Shown: positions 24,801 to 36,800 of the stretch, piece after piece
Layout of the letters: the number at the start of each line of letters is the position of its first letter
How positions within the stretch are numbered: position 1 is the first letter of the stretch
Source of the DNA: Davidsoniella eucalypti
Lineage: Eukaryota > Ascomycota > Sordariomycetes > Microascales > Ceratocystidaceae
Direction of reading: 5' to 3'
DNA length: 64,000 bases
NCBI GenBank assembly: GCA_004009845.1
Contig: RMBW01000042.1
Coordinates: 186,001 to 250,000, forward strand
Notes under the pieces: generated by a model
The model's input: the letters and a program-made list of their open reading frames with translations, nothing else
What the model was told of the DNA's origin: nothing
Databases searched by the model: none
Program-made: the position numbers and the translations under genes

Positions 24801-27230
24801 TACAGAACGAACGGACGATGAAATCAATTCGTTCATATCGCCCGGTTCTTGATACTTGCGCAGCTTGCTAGCAATTTCTGGGTCTATTTGGTGCGACGAT
24901 GGCCTAGACACGGGACGAGCATTATCACGGCTCGGTGGGCGGTCGAAAGGTTCCTTGGTAGATGATTGGTAGCTATCGTCATCCTTGTATTCTTCCTCTA
25001 CCTCGTTGACATTCTCTCCCACAGGGTCAAGCGTTGAGGATGGATTAACTTGGTTGCGAATCATTGCCATGATGGCGCCAGCCTTGTCAAGGAAGTCTTG
25101 TGTCTTGATGGATGGTTTCCGGTCAGAAACGGCGTTTGGCTGGGCACTAGTCGCGCGAAACGGCGTAGCTTGGGGAGACGGGGACACGGAGAATGCCGGT
25201 GAGTCGGGGACCACATAGCCATGCAGAGGAGACACTGGATGAGATCTAGGAGGTGATGCCGGCCATTCGAGATCTTGGTCGAGATGAGATGCTGGAGGCG
25301 CCTTATGCTCAGCGGAGTCCGTCAGAAGATGAGTAGATCGTACTTGTTTCACTAGTTCATCCATCCCATAGGCAATGTCTGATTTATGAAGAGTACGTCG
25401 TCTTTTGGGGGTGGGATCCTTGGAGGGTGAAGTTCGAGGGCGTTTGCCTTCTGCACTTCCATCTCTCCGTGGTGTGAGCTGTAACGGGTCCGTGGTAAAC
25501 CTCTCGGTTGGGCGATCTCCAGATACGGTGATGGAGCGACCGCGGGTGTGGCCACGAGTTCGGCTCCGTGGGATTCGGAGGTCTTCTGTGGATGTCTTTG
25601 GCGCTGGGACCTTGAGGCGTAGAGATCCGTTCTCTGGGGTGATGACAGGAGATACATGCTTCTCATCGAATGCGAAGCCCTCGAGGTCGCCACGGCCAAA
25701 ACTAGGGGGTTGCTGGCGCTTTAAATTATTGGTGGAACTATAGGTGTCGTCTTCAAGCTTGCACTTAGCATCTCGAGTTTCAGGCGATGGCTCACGGACG
25801 GAGCTTGACATGTCATTCTCGAATTGGCTAATTCGCCGCACAAGGAACTGATTTGTAAATGTATCGTATGGCCCAAATAGCTTGAGGGGGCTGCGTTGTG
25901 GTGATGTGCTGGCCTCTGCATCAGGGGTTTCTCTAATGACAGGCTCTAACCTTGGTGGATGGTGAATAGACTGCGCTGTCGGTATCTGAGGTCGCGAATC
26001 AACACGAATAGATGGGAACTGCTTCGGGGTGCTTGCCTGGAGCGATTCTTCGGGTAACATCTCTGATGACTCTATTCCCATTCCTGGGCTTAGCAGACGG
26101 TGTCTGAAAGAGCCCTCATCAGAACGGCCCCCTCTTTGCATATTGACAAAGCCACCATTACGCATAAATTGTTCAGATGAAGTGCCGGAGGGTTCAATAT
26201 AGAAGTCGTCAAACATGTCTTGTGAAGGCATTCTACTCTGCATGCCATATTGATTCAGGCGCAAACTTTCCAGGCGGTGTCTAAAGTCTATCACAGGTGG
26301 CCCCAAGCCACCAAACTCTAGCTCTAGTTTGCCGTCCTGATTTTTGGTTGGTGACACTATGATGGGGCTAAAAGTCTCATTGCGTACTACACTTTGGTTA
26401 CTCGGCTTACGGGCATCGTTGTTGTTGTTGTTGTATGGAGATGGGCTTAGCAGATGGTGCCCTTTACCGTTTTCCTGGAATGACTTCAATGGCCGGTGTA
26501 TGCTTGTATCGGTATAGTTGTGAGATTCATCGTTCAGACGGTATGCCGGGAGCTTGCGCGGACTAGGGCTCGGGCTATGATCGACAAAGTCAGAGGCAAG
26601 TGAGTCCTCGAATTCTTTACTGACAGCCGGTCTTCGAATGTGGTATATAGGCGGGCTCGAGGGAAGCGTGATATCGTGACGCAAATGACGGTCTTGGAGT
26701 GGCGTTTCGTCAAATTCGATGGAGGGACGAATAGCGTCAGGATCCTGTAGAGAAATTGGTTGCGGTGGCTTGAATATCTTCTCGAGGCCTTCAGCGACTG
26801 CTGAGTGGAAAAGGTCGCGCTGCTCGCCATAGCCTAGTTCGCCCTTGAGCAAACGACGCTTCCATTCTGGCGTTGTCCCAGTGTTGTGTGCCTCTGAGAT
26901 ATGAACGGTATTATGCACCACAGAGTCGGAGTTCGATGCTATAGTGCCCATTGAGACTGTACGCATATCACTGTTGCCTTGACGCGCATTGTCTGGTATG
27001 TTGGCATTGTTGGAAGAGCGCTCGCCCAGTGGTGCGCTCTCGTTGACAGCTGTGGTGGTCCTAAACCCGCCCAGTGGCACTGGTATCCTACTAGGAGACG
27101 ATGCCTTGGCTTCTGAGGGGTTGGCGTTTTCAGGTTTGGCCTGTGGTTCCTTTGGCTGGGGAGATGGCTCTGATGGCAGCTGAGACGGCCAGTCTTCAGT
27201 CAAAGAGTCAAGCCAGGCAGGGCCGGCCAT
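21813..27230 (-). CDS. cdc11: Leucine-rich-repeat scaffold of the septation network (Cdc11/Nud1 type)
   Basis: 1805 aa, one exon. Cdc11 (S. pombe), Nud1 (budding yeast) and SnaD (Aspergillus) anchor the septation-initiation/mitotic-exit kinases at the spindle pole body. The C-terminal third (about 1350-1680) is a run of leucine-rich repeats of 20-24 residues, such as LEDLDLHGNRLSSLHML, LQYLDLSNNELKSLSALKNL and LRSIRVDNNQLTSLEGL, followed by a cap region. The N-terminus has the short box WLDSLTEDWPSQ (residues 6-17). The middle is long, Ser/Pro-rich and probably disordered, with many SP/TP sites and a Glu/Gln/Lys coiled-coil-like stretch. The reading frame stays open for 110 codons upstream without an ATG, so 27230 is the first possible start. 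Assignment rests on architecture and the N-terminal box. Confidence 0.87.
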   Translation of the reverse strand: MAGPAWLDSLTEDWPSQLPSEPSPQPKEPQAKPENANPSEAKASSPSRIPVPLGGFRTTTAVNESAPLGERSSNNANIPDNARQGNSDMRTVSMGTIASNSDSVVHNTVHISEAHNTGTTPEWKRRLLKGELGYGEQRDLFHSAVAEGLEKIFKPPQPISLQDPDAIRPSIEFDETPLQDRHLRHDITLPSSPPIYHIRRPAVSKEFEDSLASDFVDHSPSPSPRKLPAYRLNDESHNYTDTSIHRPLKSFQENGKGHHLLSPSPYNNNNNDARKPSNQSVVRNETFSPIIVSPTKNQDGKLELEFGGLGPPVIDFRHRLESLRLNQYGMQSRMPSQDMFDDFYIEPSGTSSEQFMRNGGFVNMQRGGRSDEGSFRHRLLSPGMGIESSEMLPEESLQASTPKQFPSIRVDSRPQIPTAQSIHHPPRLEPVIRETPDAEASTSPQRSPLKLFGPYDTFTNQFLVRRISQFENDMSSSVREPSPETRDAKCKLEDDTYSSTNNLKRQQPPSFGRGDLEGFAFDEKHVSPVITPENGSLRLKVPAPKTSTEDLRIPRSRTRGHTRGRSITVSGDRPTERFTTDPLQLTPRRDGSAEGKRPRTSPSKDPTPKRRRTLHKSDIAYGMDELVKQVRSTHLLTDSAEHKAPPASHLDQDLEWPASPPRSHPVSPLHGYVVPDSPAFSVSPSPQATPFRATSAQPNAVSDRKPSIKTQDFLDKAGAIMAMIRNQVNPSSTLDPVGENVNEVEEEYKDDDSYQSSTKEPFDRPPSRDNARPVSRPSSHQIDPEIASKLRKYQEPGDMNELISSSVRSVSQANEAIKEAQELQQLLELQLKQNDIKRQAQKPEPRTSTKTNNAQRKSSRFSLADLPDGAQFSDPPNIQITRNPDMPADVLANNQRADEFPSHGSRTSLSNTTSSRTSDSKKTIAPESIAHLIPDQVGNMFLDREKKIWVKRKESHSYISMPASDLRATSSNYDRHSLRLVQPLADDSEEDPFGSIPDLSVDLTIEMRNLQLGTGAAGEQEQRFIEPNSSPSKTPSGNKPTKGFVTFSPDTAVGDNMSPRAIDEFAKLGSRSPSGSLSPERQAQLPSKRPVSQPTVVQQQTPAQDSAPSHPPLSNSAKKRNAISFSSPVASIIRDISPGSEDDSRWNLPPAPPNTSHGLDNSAPGTPGSAAKSALKPSLRKMGNNTNSRPLSRKTSITRLAFVPRPVSRIDEREEDSSNGNSGNDHHDRDYDEAKQLTILETSLVEHPSASAAAERRANASLSFLVTTPAHRIMQRSPHPHMGNDSATIARNVGRYSLSPLSEFTMHAEESYALEVSYVIGERHLQTGDGSKRVMSITVRDLVERLTETEPSVTFWEDLEDLDLHGNRLSSLHMLDEFCGRLVKLDVSSNSLTHLDGVPSGLRQLKATKNNITEMASWDHLMNLQYLDLSNNELKSLSALKNLVHLRSIRVDNNQLTSLEGLGNHDGLLSIRARGNNIEELDFANCMFERLGELDVANNKICSVRNLEALPALSVLKLQNNCLTEFRISAKMPGLRVLELGDNDISNLDLRYLGSLRVLHADRNRIVELSSSHYARHLDSLSLREQRGDEPLNLSFLAHAYEVRKLFLSGNAIETFEPPVDFLNLQLLELANCGLQSLPPHLGQCMPNLRTINVNFNALQDLLPLMFIPRVKRLLAAGNRLSDATLIMRLLTEFPHIGRIDLRDNPMTLGFYPPTMQVLSLSKCDMPDPFSLADLDPERDRAFATRLDKVTKMRRRLYQMVLVGCCTRLKVLDGLEFNRTEVLGQDKVSEELVHELGSLSLIPST

Positions 27231-28998
27231 TGTGCGAGATGGTGTTGCTTGGTCGGTAATTTGGTGAGAAGCGATATTGGATGGTATGGATGATGGAACC
27301 GGCAGCGGATCACCAACGAATAATCGCGTCGCGCGCTCTAAGTAATGCGGTAGTCGGTAATCGATGCAGATTATATAGTCGATAAATCGTCGAGGCTGTA
27401 CGTTGGATCTCAGACCTGACGCATAGTGTTTTGGTGTGTTGTGTGCGCGGGGTTCAAATGATGCGAAGAAATATAATCGGATCGGACGGCCAGAGAAAGA
27501 AGCAGTGACGGTCTCGAGACAGAAAAAAAATGAATAGAAGAGGCTATATCTGGTTGGCAAATGGACGGTGAGCTCAGAAAACGTGGTTCTCGATACAAAT
27601 TCCGCACATCAGATATTCGGTGAGGCCAATCGCTTAATAGCCCTGGACAAACAAGAGATAAGCGGAAAACTGATAAAAAGGTAGACTCTATAAGTGTTGA
27701 TAGAAGATGTCCATTCCTGCAAGTATTCCTGCAAGTCTAGATGGCTTTGCTCAGTTTGTATCGTTGACGTTGCTTTCGATCGTTACAGCGGTTGTATTGA
27801 CAGTTTTAGCCTTGCCTTGCAGAGCTTCCAAGCTTTTTAGCGCGTTGTGACGCCGTGATTGGCTCAAAACCCTGCAAAGTAAACAAACTTACCGGTTTCA
27901 CATATCGTCACCAAAACAGAGAATTCAGCTTGAACCCTGTTTCTCACAATGGTAGTGCAAACGAACATGTCACGTTTTACTGAATCTTTATATAGATAGC
28001 TACGGTAGTCTGAAGATGATCTGACTCTTTCTAGTATGTCTTTTTAATACGTAAATCTTGGTCTTTTGAAGTTTGTAGCGTGCACATATGTATGTATGTA
28101 AACACGAACATTTACGTTTCATAGCAAAGCTTTAGTATCATTATTGAATAGTGAAAGATCCACTAGCTTTGATTGATACTATAAATAATAGGTTAGGACG
28201 CTTGAGGATGAATTCCATGGGGATTCTTAGAATTTCTGTGGTAGCACATAGCACCATAATGCTTAACAGAAAACCGGGAACTGACTTAGCAACCACTTTA
28301 CGCGCTTGTGTGCACTATCTATTTTTTGCTGTATGTACTAGTATGTGTTATTTAAGCAGCAGTTGCCACGCGAGCCTGATTAGGACTACTTCCAGGGGTC
28401 CGAATACTAGGATAATGCAAAAAGTAAGCTCCACCATTACCTGCAGGCTATTGCAACACTAGGGCACTTACGCGATTGCTTCATAGCAACGGGGTTATTG
28501 ACATTGGATGTTGATTTTTTTCTATTTTATATGTGTAGTTATGGGACTACGAGTTTTAATAGCCGTCAAACTAGCTGCCTCATTTCGCAAATGGGTTTCG
28601 CGGTAATAATAGACTACATTAGACAGAACATACTTGCATTTCTTTTATTCTCATAGTGCGATAACAGCAACTTGGTAGCTGCAACACTGCACGATAACCG
28701 CCTATTGGCTTTCGTTATACGTTTGCAGTATTGACGGAATCGTCCCCATCTTAAGAGTTCTATTACCCATTGACTTTAAACCGGCCTAGACCCTGCTTAA
28801 CCACAAACCACATATCAATGAAGCCTTTTCGAACTCCTAAATATTGAACTTTATGATTCATCCTTCATACACAACTACACAGCATGAAAATACCATCTTT
28901 ATAATAAATCCCACGCTTTTACGCGCTTATTTAGAACCATAATTTGTAATGATCCCTAGAATCTCCTGATATCAGCCACTTGCTCTTCACGCCTACCG
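27231..28998. promoter_or_regulatory. Divergent promoter region, Cdc11-type gene / disordered protein
   Basis: About 1.77 kb between two start codons pointing apart. CCAAT-type words occur on either strand (for example CCAAT at about 27626 and its complement in GTGATTGGCTC near 27856). The right part (28000-28900) is AT-rich with no supported coding sequence. Confidence 0.45.
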
Positions 28999-31900
28999 AT
29001 GATGCATCAAAATCCATCTTCAGCACGACAATCGGCGCAATCTTCCCATCAATACTTAAGCCCCGAAACGCGCCGCCAAATACGACTCAAGAAAATACAA
29101 GATGCTATTCATAATGACGATATACCCAATATCTTTGCAGCCACACTTACGCCTCCTTTCCGGAATCCATGGATCGAGGAGCCTCAGTCTCCGTGCATGC
29201 CATCCACGATCGATGACTCTCTCATGTCAATGGACTCTCTCCCTAAGTCTATGAATCACCAACATAGACACTCCGCTCACTACTCATATGAGCGGCTCTT
29301 CAATATCGGCCATGATGGCAATACGCCAGATAGCTCCCTCGAACTTGGTGAATCGCATAGTGAAACGAGCCATATTAATAGTCCAGAGCGACATCCCTCC
29401 CGAATTCCAACCCAGCACAGTAAAACTACTTGTAAAGCTTCACGCCTGTCGTTTTCCCTCGCGAAGAAATATAGCACCGTAGATTCTCTTCTTGAAGACG
29501 AGCTTGCTTCTTCACCAGACAAGTACGCTACACCATCGGTAGCACGTGTTAAAGAAGATTCAATACTCGGGTCATCGCAATCGCCTACCGCCAGGCTTGG
29601 AAGGTCACATGATATCGCTAGATACATATCCAACATGCCAAACGAGAATAGCGACAACGAACTTGCCACGCTAGACATCCCAACATCCAACGTGCGCACA
29701 CAGAGACACCGAGTAGCACGAAGTTCACGGTCACGAAGTAGCCACTCTCAGGTTCTACGGGATGTCCTCGAGAACAGCGCTAACAAGCGTGGCCGACATT
29801 CATCAAGAAGATCTAGAATCGTCAACTTTACAATATCACCCTCTGCACCAAAAGAGCAACATACATACCATACCGTCTACAGCTCAGATGTCGATATCGA
29901 TCCACAGACTACCATGACTCGCGACATGAAGAAAGCGAGGGGCCCACCAAAATCCTGTACGAACGAAACAGATGTATCCGATGCCGACTTGTACAAGGAG
30001 CGGGATGAGAAGGCCATACGGCGAGAAATATCTCGTCTGGAGGTTGCGATATACCAGCGTTCCTATAAGAAGTTGAACGCTATCTCTTCTCCGTCCAGCA
30101 CGTGCGATCCGTGTTCATCAGTGGTTGCTATTCATGGGAGTGCAGCTTCTTCTCCTACTAGAGAAGAAAGTCGAGACGCTGATGAATCAAAGACGACAGA
30201 CAGCGTTGCTAGTACACCAGAAAATGTCAAGAAACAGCCACCAGTACAACATATCAACGATTATAGCAGTATCCAGAAGGATATGCCCATTGGTATCAGC
30301 GCGAGTTCACCGACGGCTCAGCTCGAATTAGAACACAACTATGTTACTGAACGATCATCAGTCCAAAGTCTTGCCATGATTCAAGAAGCAGAAGCGTCGT
30401 CTGATATTAAAACTCGCCATACTGGATTCAAAGAGCCTGAATGTGAAGATATAGATATAAGTCTTGATGCTACACTCTTGCCCGAGGAGCGAGTAACAAT
30501 GGACTCGGTAGAATACCAGCCCGCAGATGATTACACAGTATTTCCTAATTCACAAGCCGTGCAAACCCCAGCGCCACTTGGTAGTGCTGTTAGCGGAGAG
30601 CCACTAGAAGATACAATCTTACCAGATGCACCTACTGAGAATACGCATAACGTAGTCCTAGAGACGGAAGAGTCCCTTGTAAATACTATGTTGCCAGATA
30701 GTGCCGGCGAGAATCTGGCCTTGGAAAATGAACAACTCGAGAAATATACCTCAAACACCGTAAGTGAAGTACTGTCGTATATTCTGATATAATGCAAACT
30801 AACTAGAAAGGTGACCGACGTAACATCAACTGGTGACCAACCCACAACTTTATCACAAGATGATGTCGTGCATCCTCCGGGTAGTAAAGATGAACATATC
30901 AATTCATCTACATCGGCCAAGTCAAATCCATCTTCCCCAACCCAAGAAGCTATACCCATTTCTACTAGATTCGAGGTGGCTCATGACGCATCAAATCGGC
31001 CATCGCCGCCAACTTCTCGCCCCAACGATCCTATTGTCGAACTCCGGACTGTCCCTATAAACAAGCTAGATGACAATGATAACATATCATCGGCCCTCCC
31101 TGAAACCGATCATTTCAACCGAGAATCTCAGGCAGAAAACGACATAATCATAAGCTCTCCGGTAGCAGAGCCTTCTTCAACGCTCCCGACACGTCAAGTT
31201 CGACTGAAAAGAAAAAGAGCTCCTAGTTTCGCGGATGTTACAGACGACGAGGACGATCAAGGTTCTTGGCTCAAAGAAACCCCCCAAGTTCAGAGAGCTG
31301 CCGTTTTATCTGCTCAAGGCACTTCTAATGACAATATTGGGCATCGCGCAGCGCCAGGTCACAGGAACCGATCTAGATCACAAGAACCGACTGCTGAATG
31401 GACTAGTAATATGGCGATCCGACCAAGTCCTAGAAAAGATCTTGAGTTAGATCCCCCAGTCAAGAAACGGGCGAGGCATGAGTTGAAGCCTCTTGGTATT
31501 AACATGTCAGATACCAATTCACAGATGACAAACTTGCCAGGCCATTTATCGGGTAACGTCTCTGATATGGTGGTGCCAGACTTGGAGCCGATAGAGTGCT
31601 CAATCATTGAAGAGACTACACTTGCATCAGCGCATAGTACCATAATTGTCGCCCTTCCCGCAGTCTCCAGCCCTGTCCACGCACAAATGTCTTCGCAATG
31701 TACGCAATTGGCCGATGGGGACTCGGAAACAACAATACTAGCATCTGCGCGACGTGCCATTGATGCAACTGAGATGGCCCCCGAAGGTAATGACGTCACA
31801 TATGAAGCAACCATGAGGGAGGATGTCATGACGGCTTCCAGTCCGCCCCCTAGTCGCAGGGCACAGTCTCCAGTTGTAGTACTAGAGCCTACATTATCGT

Positions 31901-33852
31901 ATACTAGTCCAACACAAGCTGCGACTGCTCCCTTTACACCAACTCAGGCTACTGTTAAACGCGCAGACGTTGAAGCTGCACAAGTGGCAACGGCGCAATT
32001 TGTCTCTACTACAAGCGACAGGAATCGTCTCGATGACGTCGCAATTGCAGACTTGGACAGTACAGCCAATTCCGATCTGCAGGGTCACAACAACCCTGTA
32101 TCCACGACAAACCTACCAGAATCTTCTTTTGCGCCAGTTTCCAAAACGACAACGACAACTACGGCGATCAAGACGGTTCAACCTGCTGTGGCACCTGAAC
32201 CATCGACCCCTCCTCAACCGGCTTCGTCCACCAGATATTCGCTTGCCCACTCGGCGCCTCGAGCCAATATTGTCTCTCCCTCAACGCTGTCAAAGAGACA
32301 GGCGCTCCAGGAGGCTTCTAACGAATCGAGTATATACGAGCTACCAGAGTCTCCCTGTGCCAACCCTTTGGATGAAATTCTCCGGCGCTCACGTGAAGCC
32401 CGCTCTCGCCCTCGGCCTCAGACACGGCATGCATTTTACAGAATGGACGCATCGCCGCCTTTCCAGTATCGTCGCGACGCCACATCTTGTCCCTTGCCCT
32501 TGCATCATTTACAGCAGGGCGCCACGTCGGCCAGCACCCCAACTGCGGCCCCTGAGACGCCAGCCACCACCGCTCGGACCAGAAAGGCCAACATCCATGT
32601 CTCAGCCGCAGCAGAAGCACCACCAGTAATGTCTACACTGGCGGTCGAAGACGAGGACGAGGGCCAGTCAGCAAGTCCGTGGATGGACGAGCCGTCATCC
32701 GTCAACTTCGGTCCTAGATCACAGAAATATAACGCCATTCCTCGGATCCCTGGCCCCTCTCAACTCCCAATCGACATATCAACCCCGTCCTGCCTAGAAA
32801 AAAACCCCTGGGCCATGACGAATAATCCGGCCGCCACCCGCTCTTCCCCTATGTGGGACTGCACGACCACAACCACAACCACCATACCCACCACGACACG
32901 CAAACCGATTAGCGCAGCGGATCCTTCTGCGACACCGACACAGACTGCCGCACAAGATCTCCACACCATATCAGCTTCTGCCTCTGCCGCTCGTGGCGTG
33001 AACGGTAGCGGCAATGCTCGTCGCAGCAACCCACCGTCCCGGACGGGATCACCGTTCAGTCGCCGCGCACATATCATGGATCTGCTACCTAGCGCGCGCG
33101 GGTCTCGGACACCGACAACCCCACGCGACGATGATTTCGTATGCCGAAGCTTTGCCAGCTTCATGACTTCGAGCCCGCGCAGTAACCGCATCGCAGGCAC
33201 ATCGCCAGCACGTTCGTCGGCTGGCATCCTCAAGCAACGCCATTCCTCTCTAATGCCTAGCCATAGTAGACGACCACGGAAGCGAGTTCAATGGTCGCCA
33301 TCACTAGGCTCGACAGCTATATTCACAGTCGCGACAGGACGTACGCGCAAAAGACAGGCGTCGCCACCACCTGAGGGTCCGGGTCCGCAGAGTACAGATG
33401 ATGATGATGCGACGCTATTGTTAACAAAGCATCTTGACGCCATACACAAAAGGCATGACCCGGCGCTACAAAGATTGTTGCCGTCTGCCTCGCAGCAAGT
33501 CCTTGCTAGTCAGCCCGTTGATGCTATGGCTGTAGCGTTCTTAGTGGCTGACAACGACGTCGTGCCAGGCTCTGAAGCAGACACCGAAAGCTACTCCGAG
33601 ATATTCAGGGCGACAGCAAAGGCGGAAGAGGAGCAGAAGAAGACAAGTGAAGGGGAGGAACCGAAAGAAAAGCCGCCCTCTGCGATCCCCATAGTCAACG
33701 ATGTCGAGGACACTGACATGGCGGATATAGATGAAGAGCAGGATGTCGATGACGTCAACTATGTCATGGATAATCTAGAAGACTTCCTCGGTATCCCATT
33801 GTCCGTCGATGAAGAGATTAAGAAACAAGCTCAGCTTTCGGCTCAGGGCTGA
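28999..33852 (+). CDS. Large disordered protein with a PP1-docking-like motif, function unknown
   Basis: Two exons (28999-30759 and 30811-33852) joined by a 51-nt intron: GTAAGT donor, ACTAAC branch site, acceptor AAAG at 30810. The intron keeps the frame and gives 1600 aa. The protein is rich in Ser, Thr, Pro and Asp and has no folded domain I recognise. Better conserved-looking islands are the N-terminus (SPETRRQIRLKKIQDAI, then ATLTPPFRNPW), basic patches typical of nuclear proteins, and a C-terminal block with SFASFMTSSPRSN, SSAGILK, then KRVQW (33280-33294), which fits the RVxF/W protein-phosphatase-1 docking pattern. An acidic end (MDNLEDFLGIP) closes the protein. It resembles fungal proteins loosely annotated as protamine-P1-like, but that name carries no functional evidence. 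Nuclear location is an inference. Confidence 0.75.
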
Positions 33853-36800
33853 AGCACAGTCTGGATATCAGAATAGAGCCCATGTTTCGTTAAACGTGTT
33901 TGTTACCCAAGGAGTGAGCGGCTCATCTGTCTATGGCACATATTTCATGGCCTACTTTCTATCTGCGTCGGCGTCTCTTATCTAACTTCCCTTTTTATGT
34001 TGTTTTCATGCAAGATGTAACATGGAATCACGATGTATATGTCCTGCCATCAGCGTTTTTTATTTGTTTTTAATATTGTTTCTACTGGCTTTCATCTCCA
34101 AACTTCGCATTTCATATAGACCTCGAGTCACAGACTCAACATAGACTCTTCTTTAATCACATAATGCACTTGAACCAACATTTTGCTCTCTAACTCCTAT
34201 AGTCGTTACTTGGCTAGTGACATTACCTACAACAGTGGTTATATCTATTATCTGTCGATATGAAGCTATTTGTCTGGGGGCAGTGACGAAGGCCCGTTGC
34301 TCTCCAATGTTCGTTCCCTGTATCTCCCTGTATCCATTGCCCATGTGTGCCCAAAGCTCTATGGAACAAGATTGACGGGCCATCTGCTCAGTTCCCTCTC
34401 GTTTATATCTCAAAGTCTGAGCGGCTTGTTCCTTGGGTTGAGAATGAGAATACCGGCCGTGCTTCATGATCGCTTAGTTGTTTCTATTAATTATAGGCTT
34501 CTGTGATATACATGAGGCCTTGGCTTCTACTAGAAGCCTCAGTCAGATATGCAAGTCTTTATTGTCAAAGTGACGTTTCATTTCTACGCCACGTCCCAAG
34601 TATACATGTTGATTCTAGTTGATTGTGACTTGAACTGAGGCCGTTTACTTGCCAAGAGAGAATGGTTTTTTGGCCTGTATTCTGGAGATTATCAGTTACC
34701 AACTAGCCCTCTAAATTCAATCACATGACTCGCACAGACCTAGCGAGAGAACAGGGCTGCAACGGATTAGTCGTTCTTTCCACTAGAGCAGTTAGTTAAA
34801 GTTGATAGATAACAAGAAGGACATTTAACAAGTTCACTTGTGAAGGGTCCATGAAGAAGTATTGGTATAGTGTGCATCTTTCTTAGCCTTTGGGTTAAGG
34901 TATGCGGATTTCTTCCCCTTTATTTTATTTTTATTTTTTATATGCACATTTCAAAGGACATGAAATCGCCGAAGCTGTAGATACAGCCTTCTTAGTGCCT
35001 GTCAGCTGCCGCATAGCGTCACCGAGGTATTAACTAACTGTGCAGCGATACCCATGGCTAGTATTTGGAGATCTGGCTTCTAGACCTTCTATATGTTCTG
35101 AAAAGCCAACGACTCTGGAATTTTACAATTAGCCTTGTCCCACGTTTCGATACCAGGTCATGTGCTCTGTCTACATGTCTCCAAAGGGGCTGGGTAGGTT
35201 CAGCTAACTATCAAGGTCTCGCCATCGTCACCGGCATTCTGCTTAAAGATAACCTGGTCAAAATCCCACTTACCCCAGACACTTTGCAAAGTCTATAGAT
35301 GTAAGGAATTGGCCAGGGCTTGCACGTTTTCTTCTATTCTAGGATAAGAGGGCGGACACGGGCCAGCACTCGGGAAATCAAGATATGCACATACTGATAT
35401 TATCTTATACATGTAAGTGGTGACATATTTCTGCCGCCCTGAGCAGATCGAAGGGACTATACGGACCACATGGTCCTAGCTATGCTGTTTCTTTGGCTAC
35501 ATCGATCTTGCCATCCTTGCAACAATGCCAAAACAATCCACTAGCTAGGGAAACTCAAGAAAAAAGGTGCCTAAATGGTCACCCAGCGTAGCCTCATGTC
35601 ATTTGAACGTACATATTCATTATCACAAACTAGGCAAAGCCCTAAACAGCTAATCTGTCTTTTTTATATATTTCCTTTCAATAAAGTGTACTTTTAGCTC
35701 GCCAGTTGGTAGAAAGATATGCCTAAGTTTGGTCATGATTTCTAAGAAGCCGGCTTCAAGTTGTGCCCTACTAGATATTAGATGGAACGATACCATTGTT
35801 ACATTTTTTCTAAATTTGGTCATCTACAAATGTACACACTAAAAACCAGGGGCCATAGCATTGGTTGGTAGTAGGTATGGGACATCAGATATCAGAAGAC
35901 TCAACATACACTTCTTCCATCATTGGTGGACAAGGTAAGCTACCACAGTCTTAGATAGCAGCACGAGGTCACTTGATAGGTATTCTAAAGAGCCACCGCT
36001 TACGTTCAATACGTCAACTCTGAATCAGAAGCTTAGTTGGGCGATGCAGTATTACGGCTAGTACCAAGAAGCCGTCACATATTTGCAGATATAACAAGTT
36101 AGTTCTAAGCTACTATCATTTTTTTTTCCTCGACTTGGGCATCGAAAACTACAGATAAGAGCAGAACTGATACTACATGTACTGCACTTGTTAATTTTCT
36201 CGGTATATGCATGATCCCACGTAGGGTATCGGAAGGGAAAAAAACGATACAATGTTTGAAGCAAACCATTAATCTCCAATCACATCATGCACATGGCCAT
36301 CCCATATCTCTTTTCTAGATGCCAGCAGCTATTCTATCTTTCTATAAATGCGACATCTTGCATAATAGTAAGCTGAAAAGCTCTCTCGTATGTGGTTCTA
36401 TGGAACAACCTCACTTAAGCGGTCAGGAACCGATCCAGTAATACGCAAAGCGATCATCTAGGCGAATATAGAGAAAGTAAAAGGGGACATTTGCAATGCA
36501 GCCTGCAAGATATGCCCGTCTCGAATAGCACACGTGGTTTCATAAACTATCTATGATTAGCTGGCTGGCTGCATCATATGTGCAACTATATAGCTGTTCA
36601 TATCTTGGTATCTGCCTATACACTTGAACAGCAAAACAGGGGGAAACAAAAGACGGAATAAGAAAAGAGAAACAAACAAGATCATCCCTTCGCCATCTTC
36701 AAAATTGAACAAAAAAACAAACATGTTGTTTCATTGCAGAGTACCGATGAACACAGCATGTCCAGAAACCTTGATATTGCCAGAGCTTCCACATCCCATC

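Noticed and set aside
27231..27560. N-terminal extension of the Cdc11-type protein
   Set aside because: The frame is open but has no ATG before 27230; the conserved N-terminal box starts right after the ATG at 27230.
34153..34467. 104-codon frame with ATG on the minus strand
   Set aside because: Composition is plausible, but it has no recognisable domain and lies just past the 3' end of a large gene; chance frame cannot be excluded.
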